From Polymorphobacter fuscus (lineage in GTDB: Bacteria > Pseudomonadota > Alphaproteobacteria > Sphingomonadales > Sphingomonadaceae), in contig NZ_JAATJI010000001.1 of assembly GCF_011927825.1 (NCBI RefSeq), positions 744,001 through 808,000 of the forward strand: DNA of 64,000 bases, in the 5' to 3' direction. The notes beneath the pieces are model-generated. The model had not been told where the DNA came from, did no database searches, and saw only the letters and a program-made list of their open reading frames with translations. The translations under genes and the position numbers were made by a program. Position 1 is the first letter of the stretch; each line of letters starts with the position of its first letter. Below, one piece after another: positions 62,976 to 64,000 of the stretch.

Positions 62976-63943
62976 TCCGCGCGCGCATCATCGGTACCGG
63001 CAGCTATCTGCCCGCCGACGTCGTCAGCAACGCAGCGCTGGCCGCGCGCGTCGACACCAGCGACGAATGGATTGTCGAGCGTACCGGCATCCGCCAGCGC
63101 CATATCGCGGCGGAGGGCGAATTCACGTCGGACCTCGGCGTTGCCGCCGCACGCCGCGCGCTCGCCAATGCCGGTCTCGATGCCGCCGACATCGACCTCA
63201 TCATCGTCGCCACCGCGACCCCCGATCAGACCTTTCCCGCCTGCGCCACCGTCATCCAGCACAAGCTCGGCATGGTCCATGGCGTCGCCTTCGACATCGC
63301 CGCCGTCTGCTCGGGGTTTCTCTATGCCCTGTCGGTTGCCGATGCGCTGATCACATCGGGCGCACACCGGGCGGCGCTGGTCATCGGCGCCGAAACCTTC
63401 TCGCGCCTGCTCGACTGGGAAGACCGCACCACCTGCGTGCTGTTCGGCGATGGTGCCGGCGCCGTGGTGCTGCGCGCCGAAACCGGCACCGGCGCCAACA
63501 CCGACCGCGGCATCCTTGCCCACCGCCTGCATTCCGATGGCCGCTATAACGACCTGCTGTTCGTCGATGGCGGGCCGGGGTCGACCGGCACCACCGGCAA
63601 GCTGCGGATGAAGGGCAAGGAAGTCTTTCGCCACGCCGTCACCAACCTGGCCGGCGTGGTCGCCGAAACGCTCGATACCATCGGCCTGTCGGCGAGCGAC
63701 GTCGCCTGGATCATCCCGCACCAGGCCAATCTGCGCATCCTTGAAGGCACGGCGCGCAAGCTCGGCCTGCCCATGGACCGGGTGGTGGTGACGGTCGATC
63801 GGCACGCCAACACCTCGGCCGCGTCAGTGCCGCTGGCGCTCGACACCGCAGTCGGCGACGGCCGCATCCAGCCGGGCGACCTGCTGCTGCTGGAGGCCAT
63901 GGGCGGCGGATTCACCTGGGGCGCCGCCGCCGTTCGCTGGTAG
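62972..63943 (+). CDS. fabH: 3-oxoacyl-ACP synthase III
   Basis: A 323-residue condensing enzyme that starts fatty acid synthesis from acetyl-CoA and malonyl-ACP. The catalytic cysteine is in [13 protein letters not shown] (about 112), the histidine in [10 protein letters not shown] and the asparagine in [10 protein letters not shown]. The 57 bases to the window end hold no complete gene; ihfA is often next in related genomes but this cannot be confirmed. Confidence 0.96.
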   Translation: MIRARIIGTGSYLPADVVSNAALAARVDTSDEWIVERTGIRQRHIAAEGEFTSDLGVAAARRALANAGLDAADIDLIIVATATPDQTFPACATVIQHKLGMVHGVAFDIAAVCSGFLYALSVADALITSGAHRAALVIGAETFSRLLDWEDRTTCVLFGDGAGAVVLRAETGTGANTDRGILAHRLHSDGRYNDLLFVDGGPGSTGTTGKLRMKGKEVFRHAVTNLAGVVAETLDTIGLSASDVAWIIPHQANLRILEGTARKLGLPMDRVVVTVDRHANTSAASVPLALDTAVGDGRIQPGDLLLLEAMGGGFTWGAAAVRW

Positions 63944-64000
63944 GCGCGGGATCCGTGGCGCCGGGCTTGCCTGTCGCCGCCGGATGGTCAATGATATCAG

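Overview
The window is high-GC, densely packed bacterial chromosome with housekeeping content throughout. Gene families and layout point to an alphaproteobacterium of the order Sphingomonadales: sdhCDA beside sdhB, an ETF-ubiquinone oxidoreductase next to a degenerate uracil-glycosylase and a lytic transglycosylase, ribosomal protein S16 with an Ala/Glu-rich tail, a large TonB-dependent receptor, and an amiC/PBP1A/prfB block. The genus cannot be fixed from sequence reading alone. No rRNA, tRNA, CRISPR array, phage or insertion sequence was recognised.

Layout. 3-641: 3' part of a deoxyhypusine-synthase-family gene. 929-9520: mostly minus-strand metabolic and RNA-modification genes (uracil-C5 rRNA methyltransferase, NAD(P)HX repair, ilvD, an N-formylglutamate amidohydrolase relative, an enoyl-CoA hydratase, ispE). 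9531-16269: TPR protein, ETF-QO, then a plus-strand run of UDG-like, lytic transglycosylase and moaB. 16512-19450: an SDR facing a PAS-GGDEF-EAL protein. 19808-24163: ffh, rpsP, rimM, trmD, rplS, interrupted by a vapBC toxin-antitoxin pair between rimM and trmD. 24207-30922: GNAT, a secreted amidohydrolase, ybgC-tolQRA, an amidase. 31067-36112: prfB, PBP1A, amiC. 36308-41566: succinate dehydrogenase, with sdhB separated from sdhCDA by a glycosyltransferase-like gene and a brnTA toxin-antitoxin pair on the opposite strand. 41714-47590: cupin, two hydrolases, a PEP-CTERM-like membrane protein and a tightly overlapping four-gene minus-strand operon. 47860-51457: TonB receptor, PnuC and an NadR-type kinase, a likely nicotinamide riboside salvage operon. 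51528-53124: SDR and prmA. 53222-55186: a small-ORF / DUF1989 / YcgG (GntA-DcsA type) / NTF2-like cluster that I consider the best candidate for uncharacterised chemistry. 55264-63943: ligA, an aminotransferase, a DoxX-like protein, recN, a secreted unknown, then rpmF-plsX-fabH.

Recoding and regulation. prfB carries a canonical +1 programmed frameshift site (32123-32138), so its coding region is split over two frames. ffh and the YcgG-family gene are best started at TTG codons placed behind good ribosome binding sites. Both toxin-antitoxin pairs have palindromic candidate operators directly upstream. An exact 29-bp sequence occurs twice, in opposite orientations but each time just downstream of a gene end (898-926 and 16289-16317). 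Many neighbouring genes overlap by 4 bp, indicating translational coupling.
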